This document shows, piece after piece, positions 1 to 6,069 of a DNA stretch of 6,069 nucleotides. The position numbers were made by a program, and so were the translations under genes. Every line of letters begins with the position of its first letter. Positions within the stretch are counted from its first letter, which is position 1. The notes beneath the pieces are model-generated. The model saw only the letters and a program-made list of their open reading frames with translations. It was not told where the DNA came from and ran no database searches. Source of the DNA: Gemmatimonadota bacterium (GTDB lineage Bacteria > Latescibacterota > UBA2968 > UBA8231); the NCBI GenBank assembly GCA_002712305.1, contig PATE01000069.1, positions 27,504 through 33,572 on the forward strand. The letters are read 5' to 3'.

Positions 1-1656
1 GATGTCATCGGCTCGTTGTACTGTGGCCAGACGATGAGCGATGATGATCCCCGTCCGCCGTTCGAGCAGGTGATCGACAGCCACCTCGATCCGTGCTTCC
101 GTCGCCGGATCCAGACGTGAAGAGGCCTCATCGAGAATGACCAGTCCCGGGTCTTTCAGAAACACGCGCGTGAACACAAGCAGCTGCGCCTCACCTGCGG
201 ACAGACCGCCTCCACCGCTTTTCAGCATCGTGTCGAGACCATCCGACAGGGTTGCGAACCACTCGGACAGTCCCATCTTGTCGATCACATCGAGGATATG
301 GTCGTCAGGCACGGAAGGGTCGAAGAATGTCAGATTGTCCCGGACAGTGCCGCGGAACAACTGCACACTCTGCGTGACGATGCCGACCCGTTGACGCAGC
401 TCCTGGGGTGGCACGTCGCGCACATCGACACCACCGACGCGGATGGTCCCTTGCTGAACATCGTAGAGCCGAAACAGGAGTCGAGAGATTGTCGTTTTAC
501 CACTGCCCGTACGACCGAGCAGCCCGACGACGCGATTGGGTTGAATGTGGAGAGAGATCTGCTTGAGAATCAGATCCTCGGGATCGTAGCCAAAACTCAC
601 TTCATCGAAGTCGACGGCCAACGGAAGCCCGTTAGCAATCGTTGGTGTCTCCTCGCTCTGTGCCGGGTGCGTTTCAACAAGATCGATCGTACTCGGTGTC
701 TGCCGCAGATGATCGACACGAGCGATACTGGCGCTTGCCCGTTGGAAGTCCTCCAGTTCGCGCGTAATCTGTTCGAGAGGACGAAAGAGAATGTCCGTAT
801 ACCAGATCACCATGAAGACGGTGCCCACCGTCATCTCACCCGATTGATAGAGGATGTATCCCCCGGCAAGACCGATGATGTGCCCCAGCACATGCAGACC
901 GCCCGTTGTGCCCCAGAGCCGCACGTTCCGCAGAGCCGCCACTCGCTCGGTGCGCAACCGTCGACCGGCGTGTCCATAAAGCAAATTCATGGAGTGAGCC
1001 TGCCCCCCGTTGGCACGGATGTCCTCAGTGCCGGACAGGTGCTCTTCCAGGAAGCCAAAGAGCCCCGCACTGGCCTCCCGAGCCTCCTCCCAGGCGGGGA
1101 CGGCCGTATTGCGCATCATGGCCAGCCCGAAGACCGTGAGCAAGGCATAGACGGCAAGTGCCGCTCCCAGACGCCAGTCTTCGAGCGACAGAACGACGAG
1201 GACCCCCGTCAGCAGAATCAGATTGCCGATGATGCGCACCGTGAACTGAGAGAAAAAGTTCGCCAGGTGGCCCACATCGCCGTCGACGCGCTCGATCATC
1301 TCCCCCGGCGTGCGTTTGTTGTGGAACGCCATGTCCAGCCGCAGACAGTGCAAGGCCAGATCCTCGCGCAGGGCATTGGTCGCCACCCAGGCGAGCCTCT
1401 CGCTCACATAGCGGGCGGCGATGGCCAGCACCTGCTGACCGACGGCGACGCCGAGAAACAGGAATCCAGCTTGCACAACAAGGTCGAGGGAGGTTTCGGA
1501 CCGCGCCGCGTCGATGAACCCTCGCATGATCTGCGGATTGAGAATCTGCAGCCCGATGCTGGAGAACAGCAGGGTCGCCAGCGAAGCAACGAGGCCCTTG
1601 TGGGGCAACACGTAGCTGGCGAGCAACTCGCGCAAACGATTCCGTTTTGGGGGCAT
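1..1656 (-). CDS. ABC exporter half-transporter (fused permease and ATPase), C-terminus cut by window edge
   Basis: Type IV (MsbA/BmrCD-like) ABC exporter subunit, expected to use ATP hydrolysis to move a lipid, peptide or drug out across the inner membrane; the substrate cannot be told from sequence. I read 552 uninterrupted codons on the minus strand. Residues 1 to about 320 are the membrane domain, with hydrophobic segments near 20-40, 60-80, 135-155, 160-180 and 245-290. The ATPase follows, with A-loop Y357, Walker A GRTGSGKT at 381-388 (K387), Q-loop Q429, signature LSAGE at 485-489, Walker B aspartate D509 with catalytic E510, D-loop SSRLD and H-loop H541. All catalytic residues seen are intact. 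The signature departs from LSGGQ, as often seen in heterodimeric exporters, so a partner subunit may lie beyond the left edge (inference). The family is usually about 580-600 residues, so only a short tail is missing. The ATG at 1656 is chosen because AGGA lies five bases upstream; GTG and TTG codons a few residues earlier are alternatives. Confidence 0.95.
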   Translation of the reverse strand, partial: MPPKRNRLRELLASYVLPHKGLVASLATLLFSSIGLQILNPQIMRGFIDAARSETSLDLVVQAGFLFLGVAVGQQVLAIAARYVSERLAWVATNALREDLALHCLRLDMAFHNKRTPGEMIERVDGDVGHLANFFSQFTVRIIGNLILLTGVLVVLSLEDWRLGAALAVYALLTVFGLAMMRNTAVPAWEEAREASAGLFGFLEEHLSGTEDIRANGGQAHSMNLLYGHAGRRLRTERVAALRNVRLWGTTGGLHVLGHIIGLAGGYILYQSGEMTVGTVFMVIWYTDILFRPLEQITRELEDFQRASASIARVDHLRQTPSTIDLVETHPAQSEETPTIANGLPLAVDFDEVSFGYDPEDLILKQISLHIQPNRVVGLLGRTGSGKTTISRLLFRLYDVQQGTIRVGGVDVRDVPPQELRQRVGIVTQSVQLFRGTVRDNLTFFDPSVPDDHILDVIDKMGLSEWFATLSDGLDTMLKSGGGGLSAGEAQLLVFTRVFLKDPGLVILDEASSRLDPATEARIEVAVDHLLERRTGIIIAHRLATVQRADDI

Positions 1657-1661
1657 CAGTG

Positions 1662-1665
1662 TCCT
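1662..1665 (-). promoter_or_regulatory. Shine-Dalgarno site of the ABC exporter
   Basis: On the minus strand, AGGA is followed by a five-base spacer (CACTG) and the ATG at 1656. It is the clearest ribosome binding site in the window and supports that start over the upstream in-frame GTG and TTG codons. Confidence 0.5.
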
Positions 1666-1714
1666 GGTTTCCGGCACCAAAAACGACGGTCGAGGTGGGA
1701 CAGTGTCAAGCGAC

Positions 1715-1738
1715 GGGCTGGGAACCCAGAGTCAGCCC
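1715..1738. repeat. Nested inverted repeats, possible operator or leader structure
   Basis: CTGGG-AA-CCCAG (1718-1729) lies inside an outer inverted repeat, GGGCTG at 1715-1720 with CAGCCC at 1733-1738. The two share bases, so as RNA they would be alternative hairpins. The motif CCCAGA is also directly repeated at 1725-1730 and 1737-1742. The location between divergent genes suits a regulator site, but repeats this short can arise by chance in GC-rich DNA. Confidence 0.3.
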
Positions 1739-1752
1739 CAGACCCTGGCCCT

Positions 1753-1767
1753 GCTCAAGTGAGCTCA
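1753..1767. repeat. Inverted repeat GCTCA-AG-TGAGC overlapping palindrome TGAGCTCA
   Basis: Five-base arms separated by two bases (1753-1764) share their right arm with a perfect eight-base palindrome at 1760-1767. The 5-2-5 geometry is the same as that of the repeat centred 35 bases upstream. A dimeric regulator site is possible, but no regulator gene is seen beside it. Confidence 0.25.
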
Positions 1768-1797
1768 GGCTCGGTTCAGAGCAGCGTCGAAACGCGC

Positions 1798-1812
1798 GGC
1801 GCCTTCGGCGCT
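1798..1812. repeat. Short GC-rich hairpin upstream of the GH20 gene
   Basis: GCGCC-TTC-GGCGC at 1799-1811 forms a five-pair stem with a three-base loop, and a G-T pair could extend it by one. An alternative pairing joins CAGAGC at 1777-1782 with GCTCTG at 1810-1815. No T-run follows on either strand, so this is not a typical intrinsic terminator. It may fold in the leader of the GH20 transcript. Confidence 0.3.
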
Positions 1813-1912
1813 CTGGAAGGCGAATCGCAGGCCACTTACCTTCGATCCTGAAGATTCATCCAACGGACGCGGGACATCCCACCTCCGCGCAATCGCACGT
1901 TCCTCTGATCGA

Positions 1913-3673
1913 TTGAGACCGCGAATGGGGCTCGTCACCTTGCTGGCTCTGTGCGTCACCGTTCTGCTGAGCGGTGAACGTGCCGACGCGATGGGCAGGA
2001 AGAAGCCAGAAAAAGTCGTCGGAATTCACCTGCTGTCGTGGACCTCAGACTCACTGCTCGCGGAACTTGGCAACAGGATCCCGGATCTCGCTGACCAGGG
2101 AATCAACCTCATCTTCCTTGAGGTAGACTACGGATTCGAGTTTGAGTCCCATCCAGAGCTGCGTCAGGGTGGGCCGATCATCAGCCGCGACGGGGCCCGG
2201 CGCTTCGCCGAGATCTGCCGCAAGCATGGGATTCGCCTGATTCCGCAGTTTCAGATGCTGGGCCACCAGTCCTGGGCGGGTACCACGTTCTCCCTTTTGA
2301 CCGTGTACCCCGAGTTGGATCTCACGCCGGGTGCCTTCCCTGGCAACGAGGGCCTGTATTGCCGCGAATGGGATCTGACGAATCCGCGGGTCAACGAAAT
2401 CGTCTTTCCCATGGTCGACGAAATCGTCGATGCCTTCGACGCCGATGGGATCCACGTGGGCATGGATGAGATCTTCCTGCTCGGTGCTGAGGAGTCACCG
2501 AATACGAAGGGAAAGGATCCAGCGCGACTCTTCGCCCAGGCGGTGAATGAATACCACGCGCACTTCGTCAAAGAGAAGGGCCTCGAGATGTTCATGTGGG
2601 GCGACCGCTTCATCGACGGTGAGGTACACAGCTTCGGTGAATACGAGTCCTCCCTCAATGGCACCGCTCCTGCCGTGGACATGATCCCGAGAGACATCGT
2701 GATCTGTGACTGGCACTACGAACCACGCCCTGCGTACTCGTCGATTCCCATGTTCATTGAAAAGGGTTTCCGCGTCTTGCCGAGCAGCTGGCGAAAACCC
2801 AGCGGTGTGCGGGCGCTGGTGAAATACTCTTACGGTCTCGAACACCCGAAGATGATCGGTCATCTGTTCACGACATGGAGCAGGCTGGACGGCGAGCGGT
2901 TGGTCAATTATCGCCCTCTGCGGGTTGGTGTAACGACGATTCGGGATGGCCGTTACTTCGACGTGACCTTTGATCCACAACACCCGTCGACGGACGAACT
3001 CGTTGTCGAGTTGGCCACGCAGCGTCCGGATCTGGCGATCTACTACCGAGTAGATCCGCCGGGGCGGGCGGGCGAGATGTCCGAACCGGATCAGCACGAA
3101 TTGAAGTATGACGGCCCGATTCACCTTCGGCACATTGCCACGGTGAGAGCCGTCGCCTATCGACACAGTGTCGCCGTCTCGGACATGACCGAGAGACGCT
3201 TCTACCTGCACAAGGGCCTCGGCCGCCCCGTGGAGCTGACCGTGACGGCGAGTCCCAAGTATCCGGCCGTCAGTGGAGATGCGACCTTGGTGAATGGGGT
3301 CACCGGGTCTGAGTCCTATGGCGATGGTCAATGGGTCGGCGCCGAGGGCACGGGCCTCGAAGCGGTGGTCGATCTGGGCGCCGCGACCGACGTCTCCCGT
3401 ATCGTGGTCCACTCACTGAACAACCGGTCGAATTGGGTACACCAGGCTGCTGAAGTTCGTGTTGCAGGGTCGAAAGATGGAACCACGTATACGGCGCTCG
3501 GGTCCGTTTCCTTTTCCGATGAGGAGTCCGCCATCGTCACGCACGTCGTGGCCTTTAAGCCGAGCACAGCACGCTTTGTGAAGGTCACCATTCCCCCACG
3601 AACCATCCCAAAGGGTCGCTCCGGCGCCGGCAATCCAGCTTGGCTCTTCGTCGACGAGATCATCATCGAGTAG
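1913..3673 (+). CDS. Secreted GH20-like beta-N-acetylhexosaminidase with F5/8 type C domain
   Basis: Predicted exported glycosidase removing terminal beta-linked GlcNAc or GalNAc. Residues 1-26 look like a Sec signal peptide: arginines at 2 and 4, a hydrophobic core at 7-20 and cleavage after ADA (26). The catalytic barrel spans about 35-330. It contains HVGMDE at 181-186, which fits the GH20 pattern HxGxDE, with D185 as the residue orienting the substrate acetamido group and E186 as the general acid. QMLGHQSW (114-121) sits where GH20 enzymes have their conserved PGH motif, and tryptophans W229, W267, W293 and W322 could line the sugar site. Residues 375-425 resemble the chitobiase/hexosaminidase C-terminal domain (IYYRVD, YDGPI, TVRAVAY). 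Residues about 440-586 resemble an F5/8 type C (discoidin) sugar-binding domain. The usual N-terminal GH20b domain is absent. The TTG at 1913 gives a charged signal-peptide start; the ATG at 1925, with GAG seven bases upstream, is the alternative. It stops with TAG, six bases before the lyase gene and in the same frame. Confidence 0.88.
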   Translation: MRPRMGLVTLLALCVTVLLSGERADAMGRKKPEKVVGIHLLSWTSDSLLAELGNRIPDLADQGINLIFLEVDYGFEFESHPELRQGGPIISRDGARRFAEICRKHGIRLIPQFQMLGHQSWAGTTFSLLTVYPELDLTPGAFPGNEGLYCREWDLTNPRVNEIVFPMVDEIVDAFDADGIHVGMDEIFLLGAEESPNTKGKDPARLFAQAVNEYHAHFVKEKGLEMFMWGDRFIDGEVHSFGEYESSLNGTAPAVDMIPRDIVICDWHYEPRPAYSSIPMFIEKGFRVLPSSWRKPSGVRALVKYSYGLEHPKMIGHLFTTWSRLDGERLVNYRPLRVGVTTIRDGRYFDVTFDPQHPSTDELVVELATQRPDLAIYYRVDPPGRAGEMSEPDQHELKYDGPIHLRHIATVRAVAYRHSVAVSDMTERRFYLHKGLGRPVELTVTASPKYPAVSGDATLVNGVTGSESYGDGQWVGAEGTGLEAVVDLGAATDVSRIVVHSLNNRSNWVHQAAEVRVAGSKDGTTYTALGSVSFSDEESAIVTHVVAFKPSTARFVKVTIPPRTIPKGRSGAGNPAWLFVDEIIIE

Positions 3674-3682
3674 CCATCCATG
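3671..3682 (+). other. In-frame GH20/lyase junction with a single amber codon
   Basis: The GH20 stop TAG (3671-3673) is followed by CCA, TCC and the lyase ATG (3680-3682), all in one frame. From 1913 to 5584 this TAG is the only stop. The lyase start has just a weak GAG nine bases upstream, which overlaps the last GH20 codon. Translational coupling by reinitiation is the simplest reading; rare readthrough would give a protein of about 1,220 residues. Confidence 0.6.
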
Positions 3683-5584
3683 GGACAGGGCGATTTCAAT
3701 ATCAATCTGCCGGATGGCGAGAATTTCGCACCCTCCGAAGATCGCGTGCAGACCTTTGCGGAAATGATGGTCCGCGGCTTGAGCGAGAACTTCCATCTGG
3801 GCCTGCCCGGGTCGGATCGACCCGCCTGGGATCGGCTGCGAGACGATGAAGTGGGCCGTCGGATTCTCGCAGATGCGTACGAGGCCGCCCATCTGGATCC
3901 ACTGCCCGTCGTGACTGACGAGATCTATCTCGAATGCCTCGACCACGGCAGCCCGGCATCGATGAATGCCGTCGCCCCGGGAAGTCGGCTGCGCATGGCC
4001 CTGCTGCCGATCGCGGAGTGCCTCGAGCCGGACGATCGGTTCATGGAGCGCATCGAGCAGGACATTCAGCATACGTTGGGTCTGCACAGCTGGATCCATC
4101 CCAACAACGACAGTGACAGAGACACCTTCGAGGGGCGCACGATCTTCAACGATCTGGCGTCGACCCACATGGCGAGTCTGCTCGTGGCCGCCGACTATCT
4201 GCTCGGCGACCGCCTGCAGCCCGACACTCGGGAGGGCATCCGGCGTGAGGTCCGACGTCGGACCCTCGATCCCTTTCGTCAGCGCATTGAAAGCGGCAAG
4301 GATGTGTATTGGTGGGTGACGGTTACTCACAACTGGAATTCTGTCTGTCTCCTGCACACCGTCGCCTGCGCGCTGGCCTTGCTCGAGGATCCACTGGATC
4401 GCGCCTGGTACGTGGCCACGGCTGAAACGCTGATTCGCTACTCAGAGGATGGATTCACCGAGTCCGGATTCTATACGGAGGGTGTCAGCTACTGGGCCTA
4501 TGGTTTCGGTTGCTACGTTACCCTGGCTGAGATCGTGCGCACCGTCACAGCCGGCGAGGTAGACTGGCTGCAGCAGCCGCTGGTAGAACGCATGTCGCAC
4601 TTCGGCCGGCACATGGAGATTCAGGACGGCGTCTTCCCCAGCTTTGCCGACTGCCGACGCGATGTCGATTTACCGGCCTGGCTCGTGCACTGGTCTAACA
4701 ACCGACAGGACGGCTCGAAGGTCGAACGATCGCAGCAGACGCCGATCGATATCCTCACGGGAAATCCCTTTCGAACCTCGCCGACGGCCCTGTTGGTGCT
4801 GTTCCACCAGGTCGATACCTGCAACGCTTATGCGGTCCCGGAAGGGGCCAGGCTTCGCGATTGGTGGGCGGACGAGCAATTCCTGATCTGTCGTCCTGCG
4901 GCCGATTCTCCCATCCGGTTCGCCTCGACCTTCAAAGGCGGCGACAACGGCGTCAATCACAACCACAACGATCTTGGCACGTTTACGGTTCTGATCGGCG
5001 ACCGCGAGTTGCTCACCGATCCGGGGGCTGAGATCTATACGGAGCGCACCTTCTCCTCGGCCCGTTACGAGGGGGATCTGCTCAACAGTTTTGGACACCC
5101 CGTGCCGGTCGTTGCGGGCCAGTTACAGCCACCCTCGAAGTCCGAATACACCAAGGGTATCGGCACCGATGTCGTGAGCCGTGTCCTGCAGACGGATTTC
5201 TCGGATGAGGAAGATCACGTGCTGATGGATCTCTCCGGGGCGTATCGAGTACCGTCTCTGGAATCGTTGACGAGAAACTTCACCCACTGTCGCACCGGTG
5301 ACGGCGTCGTTACCGTCATCGACGCCGTGCGATTCTCGAGTCCGGAACGATTCGAGACGGCGCTGATCACCTACGGCGAGTGGTCCCAGCGACCGGACGG
5401 CGTACTGCGCCTTCACGACGGAGATTCTGGGATTGACGTGAGGGTCCGGTGCGAAGAGGGCTCGCTCGAGTTCGACCATCTCGTCATCCAGGAGAGTTCC
5501 ACGCCCACGCGTCTCAGTTGGCGTTTGGTCGAGACGGTGACGGAAGCGTCCATCCGCATCGAGGTAAGGCCCGCCCACGACTGA
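3680..5584 (+). CDS. Heparinase II/III-family polysaccharide lyase-like protein
   Basis: 634 residues, about full length for the heparinase II/III superfamily, which cleaves uronic-acid polysaccharides such as heparan sulfate or alginate by beta-elimination; the substrate here cannot be assigned. Residues about 50-370 form the helical toroid. They include WWVTVTHNWNSVC (211-223), in which N218 and N220 match the conserved asparagine region, and SGFYTEGVSYWAYG (262-275), in which Y265 or Y271 is the likely catalytic tyrosine. Residues about 390-634 form the beta-sandwich part, with FKGGDNGVNHNHNDLGTF at 418-435. There H427, H429 and D431 match the family's HNHND-type motif, and a conserved NSFGHPVP follows at 469-476. 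These are family-level matches read by eye. No signal peptide is visible: the N-terminus is polar (MGQGDFNINLPDGENF). As it stands the protein would be cytoplasmic, unlike its exported GH20 neighbour. The six-base gap to GH20 indicates one operon. Internal methionines at 29 and 30 are less likely starts. Confidence 0.88.
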   Translation: MGQGDFNINLPDGENFAPSEDRVQTFAEMMVRGLSENFHLGLPGSDRPAWDRLRDDEVGRRILADAYEAAHLDPLPVVTDEIYLECLDHGSPASMNAVAPGSRLRMALLPIAECLEPDDRFMERIEQDIQHTLGLHSWIHPNNDSDRDTFEGRTIFNDLASTHMASLLVAADYLLGDRLQPDTREGIRREVRRRTLDPFRQRIESGKDVYWWVTVTHNWNSVCLLHTVACALALLEDPLDRAWYVATAETLIRYSEDGFTESGFYTEGVSYWAYGFGCYVTLAEIVRTVTAGEVDWLQQPLVERMSHFGRHMEIQDGVFPSFADCRRDVDLPAWLVHWSNNRQDGSKVERSQQTPIDILTGNPFRTSPTALLVLFHQVDTCNAYAVPEGARLRDWWADEQFLICRPAADSPIRFASTFKGGDNGVNHNHNDLGTFTVLIGDRELLTDPGAEIYTERTFSSARYEGDLLNSFGHPVPVVAGQLQPPSKSEYTKGIGTDVVSRVLQTDFSDEEDHVLMDLSGAYRVPSLESLTRNFTHCRTGDGVVTVIDAVRFSSPERFETALITYGEWSQRPDGVLRLHDGDSGIDVRVRCEEGSLEFDHLVIQESSTPTRLSWRLVETVTEASIRIEVRPAHD

Positions 5585-5694
5585 ACGGACCTTCCTGTGG
5601 CCTTTGACACCCTGAAATACTACAGCTCTTTGTTGCACGACTTGTGCTGCACCTGTTGCTTTGATACAGACCGAACGGCGAGCCTTCAGTCGAC
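5585..5694 (+). other. Short gap between lyase and zinc-ribbon genes
   Basis: This 110-base stretch is less GC-rich than its flanks and is where a promoter for the zinc-ribbon/receiver pair would be expected. TTGACA occurs at 5604-5609, but the hexamer 17 bases later (TCTTTG) is a poor -10 box. I see no strong hairpin with a T-run, so no terminator for the GH20/lyase unit can be named. Confidence 0.4.
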
Positions 5695-5880
5695 ATGACA
5701 GACAAAACCCTCGACGACGGCGATCATCTGGAATCGCGCTACGTGTGCCAGGAATGCGGAGAGCCATTCCCGATTGGCGAGAGTGCGAAAGTCTGTGCAC
5801 ACTGCGGAGCAGAGGTCAGGGTCGTCGGCAAGTCAGAAATCATCGACACGCGGCCCGCCTCGTGTGATGCTCGTGGATGA
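5695..5880 (+). CDS. Small zinc-ribbon protein, possibly the N-terminal part of a split response regulator
   Basis: 61 residues. Four cysteines in two CxxC knuckles (C18, C21, C34, C37; spacing CX2C-X12-CX2C) form a zinc-ribbon pattern, with a glycine after each knuckle. Such ribbons bind one zinc ion and usually serve in protein or nucleic-acid contacts; no specific function can be given. The stretch after the ribbon, VRVVGKSEIIDTRP (41-54), reads like a linker. The last residues, ASCDARG, look unnatural and coincide with the start of the receiver domain in the next frame. The final 14 bases overlap the ATG-started receiver gene. No good Shine-Dalgarno precedes the ATG: the nearest purine stretch, GGCGAG at 5678-5683, is about 12 bases away. 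The cysteine pattern makes coding in this frame likely. It may be a separate gene or the front of a zinc-ribbon/receiver protein broken by one base. Confidence 0.65.
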   Translation: MTDKTLDDGDHLESRYVCQECGEPFPIGESAKVCAHCGAEVRVVGKSEIIDTRPASCDARG

Positions 5881-6069
5881 TTCGGCCGTCGCCCGTCACA
5901 AGGTTGGCGCCATCCTGCGCAGTCTCAAATGCGAAGTAATCGAGGCGAAGGACGGGACAGAGGCGCTTTCAACGCTCGAAAAGGAAACGCCAGATTTGCT
6001 GATTCTCGACATCAACATGCCCTGCGTCACCGGTCTGGATGTGCTGGCACAGATTCGCCAGAGCAAGCG
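5867..6069 (+). CDS. Response-regulator receiver domain, cut by the right edge
   Basis: Visible residues begin MLVDDSAVARHKV and show the CheY-like receiver fold. The acidic pair D4 and D5 ends strand 1, the phosphoacceptor is D48 in LLILDINMP, and the 43-residue spacing from D5 to D48 is normal (44 in CheY). It would receive phosphate from a histidine kinase not seen here. The later conserved threonine/serine and lysine, and any output domain, lie beyond the edge. The start is uncertain: ATG at 5867 or GTG at 5864 leaves only two or three residues ahead of the DD pair, too short for a full first strand. The frame is open back to 5699, with GTG codons at 5783 and 5795 giving a Ser/Gly-rich leader that overlaps the zinc-ribbon coding sequence. 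The residues just before the ATG read PPRV, a natural strand-1 lead-in, which suggests that the native protein starts upstream. Confidence 0.85.
   Translation, partial: MLVDDSAVARHKVGAILRSLKCEVIEAKDGTEALSTLEKETPDLLILDINMPCVTGLDVLAQIRQSK

Larger units (their letters stand above)
1657..1912. other. Divergent intergenic region between exporter and GH20 genes
   Basis: About 256 bases lie between the exporter start on the minus strand and the GH20 start on the plus strand, so promoters for both genes would be expected here. I see no convincing pair of -35 and -10 boxes. A TTGACA on the minus strand at 1709-1704 has no good -10 at the right distance. The region holds three short inverted repeats, listed separately, and no recognisable coding sequence or RNA gene. 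Confidence 0.6.

Noticed and set aside
1681-1709. TTGACA on the minus strand upstream of the exporter as a -35 box
   Set aside because: At 17-base spacing the next hexamer is TCGTTT, matching TATAAT at only two positions, so a promoter cannot be supported.
298-1851. A 517-codon open frame on the plus strand
   Set aside because: It is exactly antisense to the ABC exporter, whose minus-strand reading has every expected motif. The plus-strand protein is rich in H, R, Q and E without recognisable motifs, as is usual for antisense frames in GC-rich DNA.
2495-4357. Two long minus-strand open frames (2495-3412 and 3413-4357)
   Set aside because: They lie antisense to the GH20 and lyase genes, which have clear family motifs on the plus strand. 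The antisense products show no domain signatures.
5604-5632. TTGACA in the gap before the zinc-ribbon gene as a -35 box
   Set aside because: The hexamer at 17-base spacing is TCTTTG, a poor -10 match, and neighbouring spacings are no better.
5635-5647. GCAC-GACTT-GTGC small inverted repeat after the lyase gene
   Set aside because: It is a four-base stem with no T-run after it, too weak to call a terminator.
5661-5867. A 68-codon plus-strand open frame overlapping the zinc-ribbon gene
   Set aside because: It is arginine-rich without motifs and overlaps the frame that carries the paired CxxC knuckles, so it is a shadow.

Overview
The window is GC-rich bacterial DNA with dense, leaderless-looking genes, weak Shine-Dalgarno sequences and no RNA genes, insertion sequences or CRISPR. 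The gene set is a compact secreted GH20 enzyme with a discoidin-like C-terminus, a heparinase II/III-family lyase, an MsbA-like ABC exporter and a response regulator next to a zinc ribbon. This resembles polysaccharide-degrading lineages such as Planctomycetota, Verrucomicrobiota or Latescibacterota. That placement is an impression from protein style, not a proof; no marker gene is present.

Layout. Positions 1-1656 (minus strand) hold most of an ABC exporter half-transporter, whose C-terminus runs off the left edge. Positions 1657-1912 are a divergent intergenic region with several short inverted repeats. Positions 1913-3673 (plus) encode a secreted GH20-type beta-N-acetylhexosaminidase-like enzyme with a chitobiase C-terminal-like domain and an F5/8 type C domain. 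Positions 3680-5584 (plus) encode a heparinase II/III-like lyase. After a 110-bp gap, 5695-5880 encode a 61-residue zinc-ribbon protein. Its 3' end overlaps, in another frame, a response-regulator receiver domain that is cut by the right edge.

How the genes may work together. The GH20 and lyase genes are six bases apart and probably co-transcribed, which suggests breakdown of an amino-sugar-containing, possibly uronic-acid-containing, glycan. They also share one reading frame, with a single amber codon between them, and only the GH20 product has a visible signal peptide. The zinc-ribbon and receiver genes look like a unit as well. The receiver domain has an unusually short N-terminus that becomes normal if the zinc-ribbon frame is shifted by one base in a CCC run, so these may be one protein split by a frameshift. 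The exporter is divergently oriented and may be unrelated to glycan use.

No clearly new system is demonstrated. The two gene junctions are the points most worth checking.
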